From Gammaproteobacteria bacterium (lineage in GTDB: Bacteria; Pseudomonadota; Gammaproteobacteria; Natronospirales; REEB76), in NCBI GenBank assembly GCA_027317045.1, contig DAHVFI010000249.1:1-7780 (forward strand): DNA of 7,780 nt. The letters run 5' to 3'. The notes below the pieces were generated by a model that saw only the letters and a program-made list of their open reading frames with translations, had not been told where the DNA came from and searched no databases. Below are positions 1-5,711 of this stretch, piece after piece (position 1 is the first letter of the stretch; every line of letters starts with the position of its first letter). A program made the translations under genes and the position numbers.

Positions 1-182
1 GAACCGCTCTTTCAATTATGGCTGACCCACGCTGGCCGCGTTTAGCCGTCGTTCATGTTGGAAATTCGCGTCGATTGTTTGGGTGAGTGCAAATGGTAAT
101 GGCGAATCAAAAGACGATGAAAATCAACACGCTTTACGGACATGCATGATTTAGAATGGCTTGGAACTGTGCGAAAACCAGG

Positions 183-265
183 CCCTTTCTCCGGTTTGCG
201 GAGAAAGGGGTGGTTAGCGCATGACTGAATGGCGGTGGGTGCAGTCCACTGCTAACCATTCTCCG
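183..265. repeat. Hairpin cluster with alternative pairings
   Basis: CCCTTTCTCCG (183-193) is perfectly complementary to CGGAGAAAGGG (199-209), giving an 11-bp stem with loop gtttg. Directly after it, TGGTTAGC (211-218) pairs with GCTAACCA (251-258), and inside that GACTG (223-227) pairs with CAGTC (242-246), leaving a symmetric 4x4 internal loop. TTCTCCG (259-265) is also complementary to CGGAGAA (199-205), so the 3' arm of the first hairpin could instead extend the second stem. The two folds exclude each other. No U-tract follows, so it is not a simple terminator. Function unknown. Confidence 0.6.
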
Positions 266-271
266 TTCAAA

Positions 272-412
272 TTCCCTGCAAAACAGGGAACTAACAGGGA
301 ATATTGCTATTCCCAGACTTTTATACGAAAACAATATCTAAAAACACTATGGCAACAGTTGGTTATGAGCATATTCCCTGCATGACGGAACAGGGAATTT
401 GAATTCCCTGTT
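272..412. repeat. Six CAGGGAA/TTCCCTG heptamers in paired inverted orientation
   Basis: The heptamer occurs at 272-278 (TTCCCTG), 284-290 (CAGGGAA), 295-301 (CAGGGAA), 374-380 (TTCCCTG), 391-397 (CAGGGAA) and 404-410 (TTCCCTG). Neighbouring copies form hairpins: 272-290 has a 7-bp stem and 5-nt loop; 373-398 has an 8-bp stem and 10-nt loop; 389-412 has 11-bp arms AACAGGGAATT and AATTCCCTGTT around a 2-bp centre. A related hairpin, GGGAATA/TATTCCC, lies at 297-314. A 12-bp palindrome, ATGTTTAAACAT, follows at 420-431. The arrangement resembles a protein-binding array or iterons; this is inference. Confidence 0.6.
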
Positions 413-495
413 ATGAATGATGTTTAAACATTGACTCCTATATCACCAGTCGCTCCATCGCGGGCAGACGGACAGGACACCACAAAATGAACTAA

Positions 496-512
496 GGAAG
501 CTCTGATCAATT
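496..512 (+). repeat. IS5-family terminal inverted repeat, left end
   Basis: GGAAGCTCTGATCAATT matches the other end, read on the opposite strand, at 14 of 17 positions. The symmetry extends outward by CTAA (492-495). It lies about 125 bp beyond the transposase stop codon. Confidence 0.8.
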
Positions 513-638
513 GAGTAATTTTAGTGGATGGATGATGCGAAGTGGTATTGAGACGCTTTGATTGCCTATCCGCTGAGTATCCACTCGCGGATTTCAGCAT
601 TCAAGCGTGCATTGGATCGGATTTCATCGTTTGACGCG

Positions 639-1607
639 CTACGCTGGCTGTATCCGCAGTAGCTGTAGTCGCACCCTATATAAGTTGGTGAGCGCGCAGA
701 TGGTGAATACCCGGGTGGCATTCTTCATCAAGCCTCGGTAGCGGACCTTGACGAAGCCGAACACGCATTTCATCACCCGGAACGGATGCTCCACCTTGGC
801 ACGGACTTTGGACTTGGTGCGGTTCTGAGCTTTGTCTGACTCGGTCAGCGGATGACTTCGGGTGCCTTTGTGATGGGTGAAGTCCTGGGCACAGGGTGCG
901 TGCTCGCGGATCACCTCGGTCTGCCCGGTGTAGGCACTGTCACCCCAGACCCGGGTCTCTTTCCCATGCAACAGGTAGGGTAACGCTCGGGAGTCGTGGG
1001 TGTTGGCCGGGGTGGCGATGACGGAATGGATCAGCTTGGTTTTACTATCCACGCCGATATGGGCTTTCATGCCGAAATACCACTGGTTGCCTTTCTTGGT
1101 CTGGCACATCTCGGGATCCCGTTGCTTATCCCGGTTCTTGGTCGAGGCCGGCGCCCCAATGATGGTCGCGTCCACGATGGTGCCGCTGGCTACCCTCAAT
1201 CCGCGCTTCTGAAGGTGAGTGTTCACTGCCTGGAACAACTTCTTCCCCAGCGCGTGCTTCTCCAGCAGGTGCCGGAACTTGCATACCGTGGTCTCATCCG
1301 GTGCCGGCTCCCGCCCGAGATCAATCCCCACAAACGCCCGCATCGACGTGGAGTCATATAAGGCTTCTTCCACCGCTGGATCCGAGAGGTTGAACCACTG
1401 TTGCAAAAAGTAGATACGCAGCATGCGTTCCAGTCCCACCGGCGGCCGTCCCGCCCCGCCGACCTTCGGATAATGCGGTTCAATCACCGCACACAGCTCC
1501 TTCCAGGGCACCACCCGTTCCATCTCCGCAAGAAACTGTTCACGTCGCGTGCTTTTGCGGTACTGCTCAAACCCGGTCTCCGCAAACGTCGCCTGCTGCT
1601 CACGCAT
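639..1607 (-). CDS. IS5-family DDE transposase
   Basis: Transposase that cuts and joins the ends of its own insertion sequence. The protein has the IS5 layout: an N-terminal domain with the FEQYRKSTRREQFLAEME and GRPPVGLERMLRIYFLQQW segments, then an RNase-H-fold catalytic core. Counting from the ATG at 1613, the likely catalytic triad is D148 (IVDATIIGAP), D225 (VWGDSAYTG) and E275 (RAKVEHPFRVMK, the Y/K-rich C1-type signature). There is no frameshift or internal stop, and the length of 322-324 residues is normal for the family. Two start codons are possible. The ATG at 1613 sits only 2 bases after GGAG, whereas the ATG at 1607 lies 8 bases after it, so 1607 is preferred. It is the only gene in the element and reads inward from the right end. 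Confidence 0.93.
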   Translation of the reverse strand: MREQQATFAETGFEQYRKSTRREQFLAEMERVVPWKELCAVIEPHYPKVGGAGRPPVGLERMLRIYFLQQWFNLSDPAVEEALYDSTSMRAFVGIDLGREPAPDETTVCKFRHLLEKHALGKKLFQAVNTHLQKRGLRVASGTIVDATIIGAPASTKNRDKQRDPEMCQTKKGNQWYFGMKAHIGVDSKTKLIHSVIATPANTHDSRALPYLLHGKETRVWGDSAYTGQTEVIREHAPCAQDFTHHKGTRSHPLTESDKAQNRTKSKVRAKVEHPFRVMKCVFGFVKVRYRGLMKNATRVFTICALTNLYRVRLQLLRIQPA

Positions 1608-1652
1608 CACCATCTCTCCATAAAAATAATTGATGTATGCTATGACACCGCG

Positions 1653-1669
1653 AATAAATCAGAGTTTCC
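1653..1669 (-). repeat. IS5-family terminal inverted repeat, right (transposase-proximal) end
   Basis: On the minus strand it reads GGAAACTCTGATTTATT, mirroring the left end with three mismatches. The outward CTAA symmetry continues at 1673-1670. It lies about 40 bases upstream of the transposase start, so the transposase promoter must be within or just outside this end. Confidence 0.8.
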
Positions 1670-1691
1670 TTAGCTAGATACGCAAATTTCT

Positions 1692-1805
1692 AGTCCAAGC
1701 TCAAAATGCTGAGGTCGGTGGTTCGACGGTGAATTGGACTTTCCTGGACAATTCCCCTGTCCAGGGTAACCATCCCTGGTTACCCGTTCGGTCTGTCGAC
1801 CGAAC
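1692..1805. repeat. Tandem perfect hairpins, possible structured RNA
   Basis: Almost every base lies in an inverted repeat. AGTCCAA (1692-1698) pairs with TTGGACT (1734-1740) and encloses two small hairpins, CTCA/TGAG (1700-1713) and GTCG/CGAC (1714-1727), like a three-way junction. Three strong hairpins follow without spacers: CCTGGACA/TGTCCAGG (1743-1765, 8 bp, 7-nt loop), GGGTAACCA/TGGTTACCC (1764-1785, 9 bp, loop tccc) and GTTCGGTC/GACCGAAC (1786-1805, 8 bp, loop tgtc). GAATTG (1731-1736) with CAATTC (1749-1754) offers a competing fold. No open frame or T-tract accompanies it. I do not recognise the family. Confidence 0.55.
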
Positions 1806-1839
1806 CCACCCGTAGCCACCAAACAGGCCAATCACTTTA

Positions 1840-1862
1840 ATATCCGGGATATCTGGTATAAA
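1840..1862 (+). promoter_or_regulatory. Extended -10 promoter with palindromic operator-like site, before the MAPEG gene
   Basis: TG-G-TATAAA at 1854-1862 is a good extended -10 element, placing a start site near 1869 and a leader of about 44 bases. The -35 region is poor, as is common for extended -10 promoters. Just upstream lies the 13-bp palindrome ATATCC-g-GGATAT (1840-1852), where a bound repressor would block polymerase. Both assignments are by eye. Confidence 0.4.
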
Positions 1863-1912
1863 TGGCTATCGATTGGGCGATTTGCATACGATCGAAAACA
1901 TGAGGAAATGCC

Positions 1913-2296
1913 ATGACCTGGGTCTGTCTCGTCATACTGCTTGCCTTGCTTGAATACAGTCTGTTCGGCGCACTGGTAAGCCGCGCACGCAAGCAATTCG
2001 GCATCCACGCGCCTGCTATCACCGGACACCCGGAGTTCGAACGCTATTTTCGCGTCCAGCAGAACACACTTGAGCATCTTATCCTTCTGATTCCCGGGAT
2101 GCTGATCTTCGCGTGGTATCTAAGCTATGTGTGGGCGACTGTGCTGGGGCTGATTTTTGTAGTGGCACGAATATTTTATGCCTACGCTTACGTCAAGGAA
2201 CCGGCGCGGCGTCATTATCCGGCGGTGGCTAGTGGCATCGTGACAATGATTCTGGTGCTGGGTGGATTGCTGGGCGTGGTCTTGAAGTTGATTTGA
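1913..2296 (+). CDS. MAPEG-family integral membrane protein
   Basis: Member of the MAPEG family (membrane-associated proteins in eicosanoid and glutathione metabolism, PF01124), small four-helix membrane proteins that include microsomal glutathione transferases. The sequence shows hydrophobic helices near residues 3-22, 54-72, 73-92 and 104-125. Between the first two is the diagnostic segment FERYFRVQQNTLEH (42-55), and after the third comes ARIFYAYAYVKEPARR (85-100). The Arg and Asn/Glu residues in these segments line the glutathione site in characterised members. The length of 127 residues is typical. The start is supported by GAGGAAA (1902-1908) a few bases before the ATG. It is the only plus-strand gene, converging on the HD-GYP gene with a 31-base gap. 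Bacterial substrates are mostly unknown; that gshA is also in the window is suggestive only. Confidence 0.88.
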   Translation: MTWVCLVILLALLEYSLFGALVSRARKQFGIHAPAITGHPEFERYFRVQQNTLEHLILLIPGMLIFAWYLSYVWATVLGLIFVVARIFYAYAYVKEPARRHYPAVASGIVTMILVLGGLLGVVLKLI

Positions 2297-2327
2297 TTGT
2301 TCGGGTCAGGGAGCATTCAGTGATGAG

Positions 2328-3554
2328 TTATCGCAGCTGCAATTCCTGTAACAGGATCTGACGAACATCTACTTTTACTGTCCCCGGGTCAACGATTCCG
2401 CGCAGGCCCCACTGTGCGGAGAGTCCGGCGGATTCGATAAATTCCAGGTTCAATGTCCGGCGTGGCAGCACTGCTTTGCCATCGGCATCCCGTACCAAGA
2501 GCACGGTGGGATTGAGCCGTTTCGTTTCATCAGAAGCCACAATGATCGCCAGGGAATTGTTGCGCAGGTAAACCAGGCTCCCCAACGGATAAATCCCGAT
2601 CCAACGTATGAACTGCTCGATTAAGTCCTTGTTGAAATGCCTCGTCCCGCGTTTTGTTATTCGCGCCACGGCCGCCGAGGAAGTCAATTTTCCCCGGTAG
2701 CATTGGTCGGTGATATAGGAATCGTATACGTCGCAGATTGATACCAGTTGCACATACTCCGGAATCATGTCGCCCTGCAAACCATCCGGATAACCGCTGC
2801 CGTCGAGGCGTTCGTGATGATGGCGGACGATTTCTAGGATTCTGGGATCAAGTCCGGTGTTGCTTTCAAGTTTAGCGGCCGCATAACCGGGATGCAGTTT
2901 GATCAGTTTGAATTCATTCCGGCTGAGCGCCCCGGGCTTATCCCGGATCTGCTTGGGTATTTTCGCCATGCCTATGTCGTGCAACATAGCCCCTTCACCT
3001 ACGACCGCCTGCAGAGCGGTGTCCCAGCCCAAGGCGCCGGCAAAACCGACGGCCAGGGTGGTGGTGTTCATGGCATGGCGGCCCATGGTCGCATCCTGCT
3101 CAGACAGAATGCGCATCCACTGGCTGGTTTTTGGATCGGCGGCAATATCATTGATCAGATGTGTGACCACTTCGCGGGTATCGTGCAGGTGTTCTCGGTG
3201 ATCGCTGGAATCGCTCTCGGCGAATTGCGTGAGCCTGACCACCGCATCTTCGCTCTGCCGCTTGATTGTTTTGATGGTTTCACGAAGTTTCTCAAGGCCT
3301 TTCCATTCTTGAAACTCGATGGTGATAGTGCTTCCACGAACCGCGCTATGCAGCTTATTTTGCGTTTTGAGGTCGGTGCTCGATTTGAGGTCATCCACGA
3401 ATACGTGTTTGCAGAGCTGTTTCAATTGCGCGAGTTCATCGTCACTCTCGATGATGAATCCCTGGAACATGAAAGGGGTTCCGACCCATGGCCGGTCCAG
3501 TTCGGCAACATACATGCCCTTTTCAAGTTGCTCGACGCGATACTGGATCTTCAT
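2328..3554 (-). CDS. DUF3391 / HD-GYP domain protein, predicted cyclic-di-GMP phosphodiesterase
   Basis: Predicted cytosolic hydrolase of the second messenger cyclic-di-GMP, which controls motility and biofilm formation. Residues 1 to about 135 form the DUF3391 domain (KGMYVAELDRPWVGTPF near 12-28) often found before HD-GYP domains. The HD-GYP core spans about 150-300. Visible metal or active-site elements are H160, H192-D193 (LHDIG), H221-P222, HHHE (245-248), the GSGYP signature (252-256) and D275 (ICDVYDSYITDQ). The usual HDIGK lysine is replaced: the sequence is HDIGMAKIP, with a lysine two places on. A C-terminal region of about 100 residues resembles the tail seen in DUF3391 proteins. 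There are no membrane segments. The start is fixed by the conserved KIQYRVEQL opening, although the ribosome site (AGGAT) is close to the ATG. Confidence 0.92.
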   Translation of the reverse strand: MKIQYRVEQLEKGMYVAELDRPWVGTPFMFQGFIIESDDELAQLKQLCKHVFVDDLKSSTDLKTQNKLHSAVRGSTITIEFQEWKGLEKLRETIKTIKRQSEDAVVRLTQFAESDSSDHREHLHDTREVVTHLINDIAADPKTSQWMRILSEQDATMGRHAMNTTTLAVGFAGALGWDTALQAVVGEGAMLHDIGMAKIPKQIRDKPGALSRNEFKLIKLHPGYAAAKLESNTGLDPRILEIVRHHHERLDGSGYPDGLQGDMIPEYVQLVSICDVYDSYITDQCYRGKLTSSAAVARITKRGTRHFNKDLIEQFIRWIGIYPLGSLVYLRNNSLAIIVASDETKRLNPTVLLVRDADGKAVLPRRTLNLEFIESAGLSAQWGLRGIVDPGTVKVDVRQILLQELQLR

Positions 3555-3618
3555 ATCCTATATTCTGGTCCTATGCTCTGGTGAACAGCGCCCGTTGAAG
3601 CCGTTCGACCCTGAGCCG

Positions 3619-3647
3619 ATATTAGACCGCTGATTGATGCGGCTCAA
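3619..3647 (-). promoter_or_regulatory. Possible sigma-70 promoter for the HD-GYP gene
   Basis: On the minus strand TTGAGC (3647-3642) and TAATAT (3624-3619) are separated by exactly 17 bases; each matches its consensus at four of six positions. Transcription would begin near 3612, leaving a leader of roughly 58 bases. Judged by eye only. Confidence 0.35.
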
Positions 3648-3770
3648 CGGTCCGGGAACTCTACCGACTCGAGGCCCAGCCTGCGCACCCAGCCGTGCGT
3701 GGAGGCGCCGTAAGTGACTGAATTATCTACACGTGGTCTGAATGATATCCCCATGGCCGCTGAATTTGCC

Positions 3771-3883
3771 TGGCCCTCCGGGAGAGGGGCGGGGGTGAGG
3801 GTCAATGACCGCGGCAACCTTGCATCGAATCCGCGCCCTCACCTATCCTGCGGGGCATCCCCTCCCAATGGGGGAGGGGTTTT
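3771..3883 (+). repeat. GC-rich dispersed intergenic repeat, copy 1
   Basis: About 64 bases starting at 3771 align, at roughly four identities in five, with 7522-7584. Shared blocks include TCCGGGAGAGGGGCGG, AGGGT, AATG, CGCGG, GCATC and AATCCGC. The copy ends in a hairpin, CCCCTCCC (3859-3866) with GGGAGGGG (3872-3879), followed by TTTT. Such CCCTCTCCCGGGAGAGGG-type elements are widespread between genes in GC-rich proteobacteria. Confidence 0.7.
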
Positions 3884-4012
3884 GAGATGGTCTCCTGCAG
3901 AAGCAATTCCAGCCCAGGCTAATGGCGCTGAAGTTTGTACTTCAAATTCACCTTTTGCTATTAATTAGCGCACTTGTTGTTTCATGTTGAGCTGGATATG
4001 GCGACCCAAATG

Positions 4013-4246
4013 TCAGCTTTTGAGCTGGAGATCTCCTTGATGGGGATACCCTGGATTCAAGGAAGGATAACGCCGCTGCCGTGCCGCACGGCGTTCCGCC
4101 GAGCGTTGCAGGGTTTCGTGTTTTTCCAGTTCGGGCATGTCCGACCAGCGGCGGATTTCTTCAAGCGTCCGCCCACAGCCTATGCAGATATTGGCCTCAT
4201 CCAGACAGCAGATGCGCACGCAGGGCGAAGCAGGCGAATCATTCAT
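4013..4246 (-). CDS. DUF1289 family cysteine-motif protein
   Basis: Small protein of the DUF1289 family (PF06945), found across proteobacteria and without an established biochemical role. The family signature is clear: SPCVRIC at 7-13, CIGCGRTLEEIRRW at 21-34, and a following charged helix (SDMPELEKHETLQRSAERRAARQRR). C9, C13, C21 and C24 are spaced like a metal-binding (zinc or iron-sulfur) site; C14 is an extra cysteine beside C13. The tail after residue 60 (PSLNPGYPHQ) is not part of the family core. It starts 36 bases after the stop of the antiporter gene, on the same strand, so it is probably the second gene of that operon. No strong ribosome site is visible; GCGGGT lies farther upstream than usual. 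Confidence 0.88.
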   Translation of the reverse strand: MNDSPASPCVRICCLDEANICIGCGRTLEEIRRWSDMPELEKHETLQRSAERRAARQRRYPSLNPGYPHQGDLQLKS

Positions 4247-4282
4247 GCCGGTACCCGCTGAGATGGACGGACGATTGTACGC

Positions 4283-5290
4283 TTACGCCACCAGAACAAA
4301 GAGCAGGGCATATGCCAGACCGCTGAAAATCATCCAGGCGGGCGTGAGCCGCCGGTTGGCGCTCAGGAGCAGCACCCACAGGGCAGCGGCAAAAGTGAGC
4401 CCCATGGACCAGAGAATGCCAGCCTGCGGCTGCCATCCAGGCAGTTGAACTCCAAAGGCCGTCAGTAGGGTGCCCTGAAAAACCAGCGCGCCGGTGATAT
4501 TACCGAAAGCCAGGGTATCCTTGCCGCGGCGTACCCACAGAATGCTGTTGATTTTCTCAGGCATTTCAGTGGCCACTGGCACGATCAGCAGCGACAATAC
4601 CAGCGCGCTGATTCCGGTGAACAGCGCCAATTGTTCCACGCCGTACACAAACATTTTTGCGCCGGCGATGATAAGCGCAAGTCCCAGCGCCAGTTGGGTA
4701 AGCTCCAGCCATAATCCGTGCGGGATGCCGGTGCGCTTCAACCACAACGGATGTTCGGTGTGCGTGCCATGACCGTTCTGTACCAGCATTTTGGAGGCGC
4801 GCACGGTATTGGTTACGTAGATTATGTACAGGAATACCAATGCCACGCTCGCCAGGACGCGCGCCCCCGGTTGCTGCGCGGGTATGAACAGCGCCAGTAG
4901 GGCGATGATGAAAGCCACCAGGAAATAGAGTAAGTCGCGCATAAAGCCGCTGATCTCCGGTCTCAGGTGTACGTGCCAGCCGCGCTTGATACCGGCGAAC
5001 AGGGCCATCAACGCCATGGCCATCGACACCAGTATAAGTGGCGCCCCCAGGATGGCGCCGATGCCGATGTGTCCGCGTATGCTTGGACTCGGGCCGCCGA
5101 AAAATACCGCCACGATGGGTATCAGGGTTTCCGGCAGTGCCGTGCCTACAGCAGCGAATACCGAACCCACCAATCCTTCGGAGAGTGAAAGGCGCTGCCC
5201 CACATGCTCGAGCGCATTGGTGAATAGTTGAGAACCGGCGAGGATGATGAGCAGCGCCACTAGCAGCACGCCGATGTCAAATCCCAGCAT
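4283..5290 (-). CDS. CaCA-family sodium/calcium exchanger-type antiporter
   Basis: Inner-membrane cation antiporter of the Ca2+/cation antiporter superfamily (PF01699, two repeats), resembling E. coli YrbG in length (335 residues here) and layout. About ten hydrophobic segments fall into two halves. The first alpha repeat is LSEGLVGSVFAAVGTALPET (35-54), and the second is SALVLSLLIVPVATEMPEKIN (228-248). The acidic residues E54 and E245 next to the prolines correspond to the ion-binding glutamates of the family (GTSLPE-like and P.ATE.PE motifs). A hydrophilic loop at about 163-192 separates the halves. The first repeat reads GTALPET and lacks the usual GNVxGSN continuation, having GHIGIGAILGAP instead. 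The start is supported by AGGGGGAT about 5 bases before the ATG. Transported ions cannot be named from sequence. Confidence 0.9.
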   Translation of the reverse strand: MLGFDIGVLLVALLIILAGSQLFTNALEHVGQRLSLSEGLVGSVFAAVGTALPETLIPIVAVFFGGPSPSIRGHIGIGAILGAPLILVSMAMALMALFAGIKRGWHVHLRPEISGFMRDLLYFLVAFIIALLALFIPAQQPGARVLASVALVFLYIIYVTNTVRASKMLVQNGHGTHTEHPLWLKRTGIPHGLWLELTQLALGLALIIAGAKMFVYGVEQLALFTGISALVLSLLIVPVATEMPEKINSILWVRRGKDTLAFGNITGALVFQGTLLTAFGVQLPGWQPQAGILWSMGLTFAAALWVLLLSANRRLTPAWMIFSGLAYALLFVLVA

Positions 5291-5315
5291 CTGTCATCCC
5301 CCTGTGCCGGCGGTC

Positions 5316-5321
5316 AGTATA
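5316..5321 (-). promoter_or_regulatory. Putative -10 element for the antiporter operon
   Basis: TATACT on the minus strand, about 25 bases before the antiporter ATG, within TTGCTTATATACT. No good -35 hexamer sits at 17 bases; CAGACA is somewhat too far. The leader would be about 20 bases and includes the AGGGGG ribosome site. Confidence 0.35.
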
Positions 5322-5405
5322 TAAGCAAAAGCAGCGGCCCTGTCTGCGAATGAGCCAGGCACGCGCGCTGCCTGCGCGTTTTGTGAAACCGTTCATGCGC
5401 ACCGC

Positions 5406-5627
5406 TCAGCGGCTGACTTTGGTATAGATCACGCTGGGTTGGTCGCCGCGGCGTGAGTAGCGGTGTTCGCGGCGGTAATCTTCATAGTCCGCGTCGCGCT
5501 GCTGCTCGGTGGGGTACCAGCGGTAGGCTTCCCAATCGGGACCCAGCAGGTGTGGGGCAGACATGGGATCGTCCGGCGGCAGGTTGCAGCGGATGCCGTA
5601 AGGTTTCTGCGGTTCCTGGGTGTTCAT
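5406..5627 (-). CDS. Small conserved-looking hypothetical protein downstream of gshA
   Basis: A 73-residue soluble protein that I cannot name. It is rich in charged and aromatic residues and has no signal peptide, membrane segment or cysteine pair. Recognisable blocks are PYGIRCNLPPDDPMSAPHLLG (9-29), DWEAYRWYPTEQQRDADYED (31-50) and HRYSRRGDQPSVIYTKV (55-71). This pattern, with an R-rich HRYSR.GD.P..I tail, looks like a folded, conserved small protein rather than a chance frame. It begins 84 bases after the gshA stop on the same strand, so co-transcription is plausible. Ribosome binding is weak (GAGTGA). A role with glutathione synthesis would be guesswork. Confidence 0.7.
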   Translation of the reverse strand: MNTQEPQKPYGIRCNLPPDDPMSAPHLLGPDWEAYRWYPTEQQRDADYEDYRREHRYSRRGDQPSVIYTKVSR

Positions 5628-5711
5628 GATTCACTCGGCTGATGCTCAGAGAGAGTATTTTAACCCAGTCAGCAGAGGGTCACGCGGCGCTTTCTTTTGA
5701 CACAAAAACTT

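Larger units (their letters stand above)
1..491. other. Gene-free, inverted-repeat-rich region
   Basis: No reading frame here has a plausible ribosome site or family resemblance; the longest open frame (minus strand, 134-334) merely reads through the hairpins. The first 130 bases show nothing I recognise. From 183 to 431 the DNA is dominated by perfect inverted repeats, listed separately, around an AT-rich patch at about 315-372. The right edge is the left end of the IS5-family element. The region could be the far end of another mobile element or an RNA-coding intergenic region. Confidence 0.6.
496..1669 (-). mobile_element. IS5-family insertion sequence, apparently complete
   Basis: The ends are matching imperfect terminal inverted repeats: GGAAGCTCTGATCAATT at 496-512, and on the opposite strand GGAAACTCTGATTTATT at 1669-1653 (14 of 17 identical). 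The enclosed 1174 bp holds one full-length DDE transposase on the minus strand, matching the roughly 1.2-kb size of IS5-type elements. The bases flanking these ends are CTAA on the left (492-495) and TTAG on the right (1670-1673). Both fit the YTAR type of target reported for the IS5 subgroup, but they are reverse complements rather than a direct duplication. Confidence 0.88.
3555..4012. other. Intergenic region between DUF1289 and HD-GYP genes
   Basis: 458 bases without a credible gene. It holds the possible HD-GYP promoter (3619-3647), a GC-rich dispersed repeat (3771-3883), and a 10-bp direct repeat TTGAGCTGGA at 3987-3996 and 4020-4029 that runs into the end of the DUF1289 gene. No clear terminator is seen for the upstream DUF1289 gene. 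The 84-codon plus-strand frame from 3714 is made of repeat sequence and is not a gene. Confidence 0.55.

Noticed and set aside
1..84. Possible C-terminal end of a gene entering from the left on the plus strand
   Set aside because: Frames end after 7-27 codons at different stops; none gives a recognisable protein end.
134..334. 66-codon minus-strand open frame
   Set aside because: It runs through the hairpins and heptamer repeats and has no family resemblance.
272..412. CRISPR array
   Set aside because: Repeats are only 7 bases long, in mixed orientation, with irregular spacing.
996..1361. Plus-strand frames over the transposase
   Set aside because: Antisense shadows of a clearly recognised transposase.
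1705..1740. tRNA-like piece: GAGGTCGGTGGTTCGA resembles a variable loop plus T-arm
   Set aside because: The 3' side of the T stem does not pair with GGTGG, and no CCA end or acceptor stem fits. It may be an old attachment-site remnant, but that cannot be supported.
1764..1805. Integron attC site
   Set aside because: The arms do not match the RYYYAAC ... GTTRRRY core-site pattern, and no integrase or cassette is present.
2892..3584. 230-codon plus-strand frame
   Set aside because: Antisense to the HD-GYP gene, with no family signature; it is a by-product of that gene's codon use.
3859..3883. CCCCTCCC/GGGAGGGG hairpin plus TTTT as a terminator
   Set aside because: Surrounding genes are all on the opposite strand; it is treated as part of the dispersed repeat.
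3714..3968. 84-codon plus-strand frame with a PSGRGAGVRVN segment
   Set aside because: This is translation of the GC-rich dispersed repeat, also seen in the frame over copy 2.
5361..5379. ACGCGC/GCGCGT hairpin followed by TTTT on the plus strand
   Set aside because: No plus-strand transcript ends here and the T-run is short; overlapping AGGCA/TGCCT symmetry suggests plain GC-rich palindromy.
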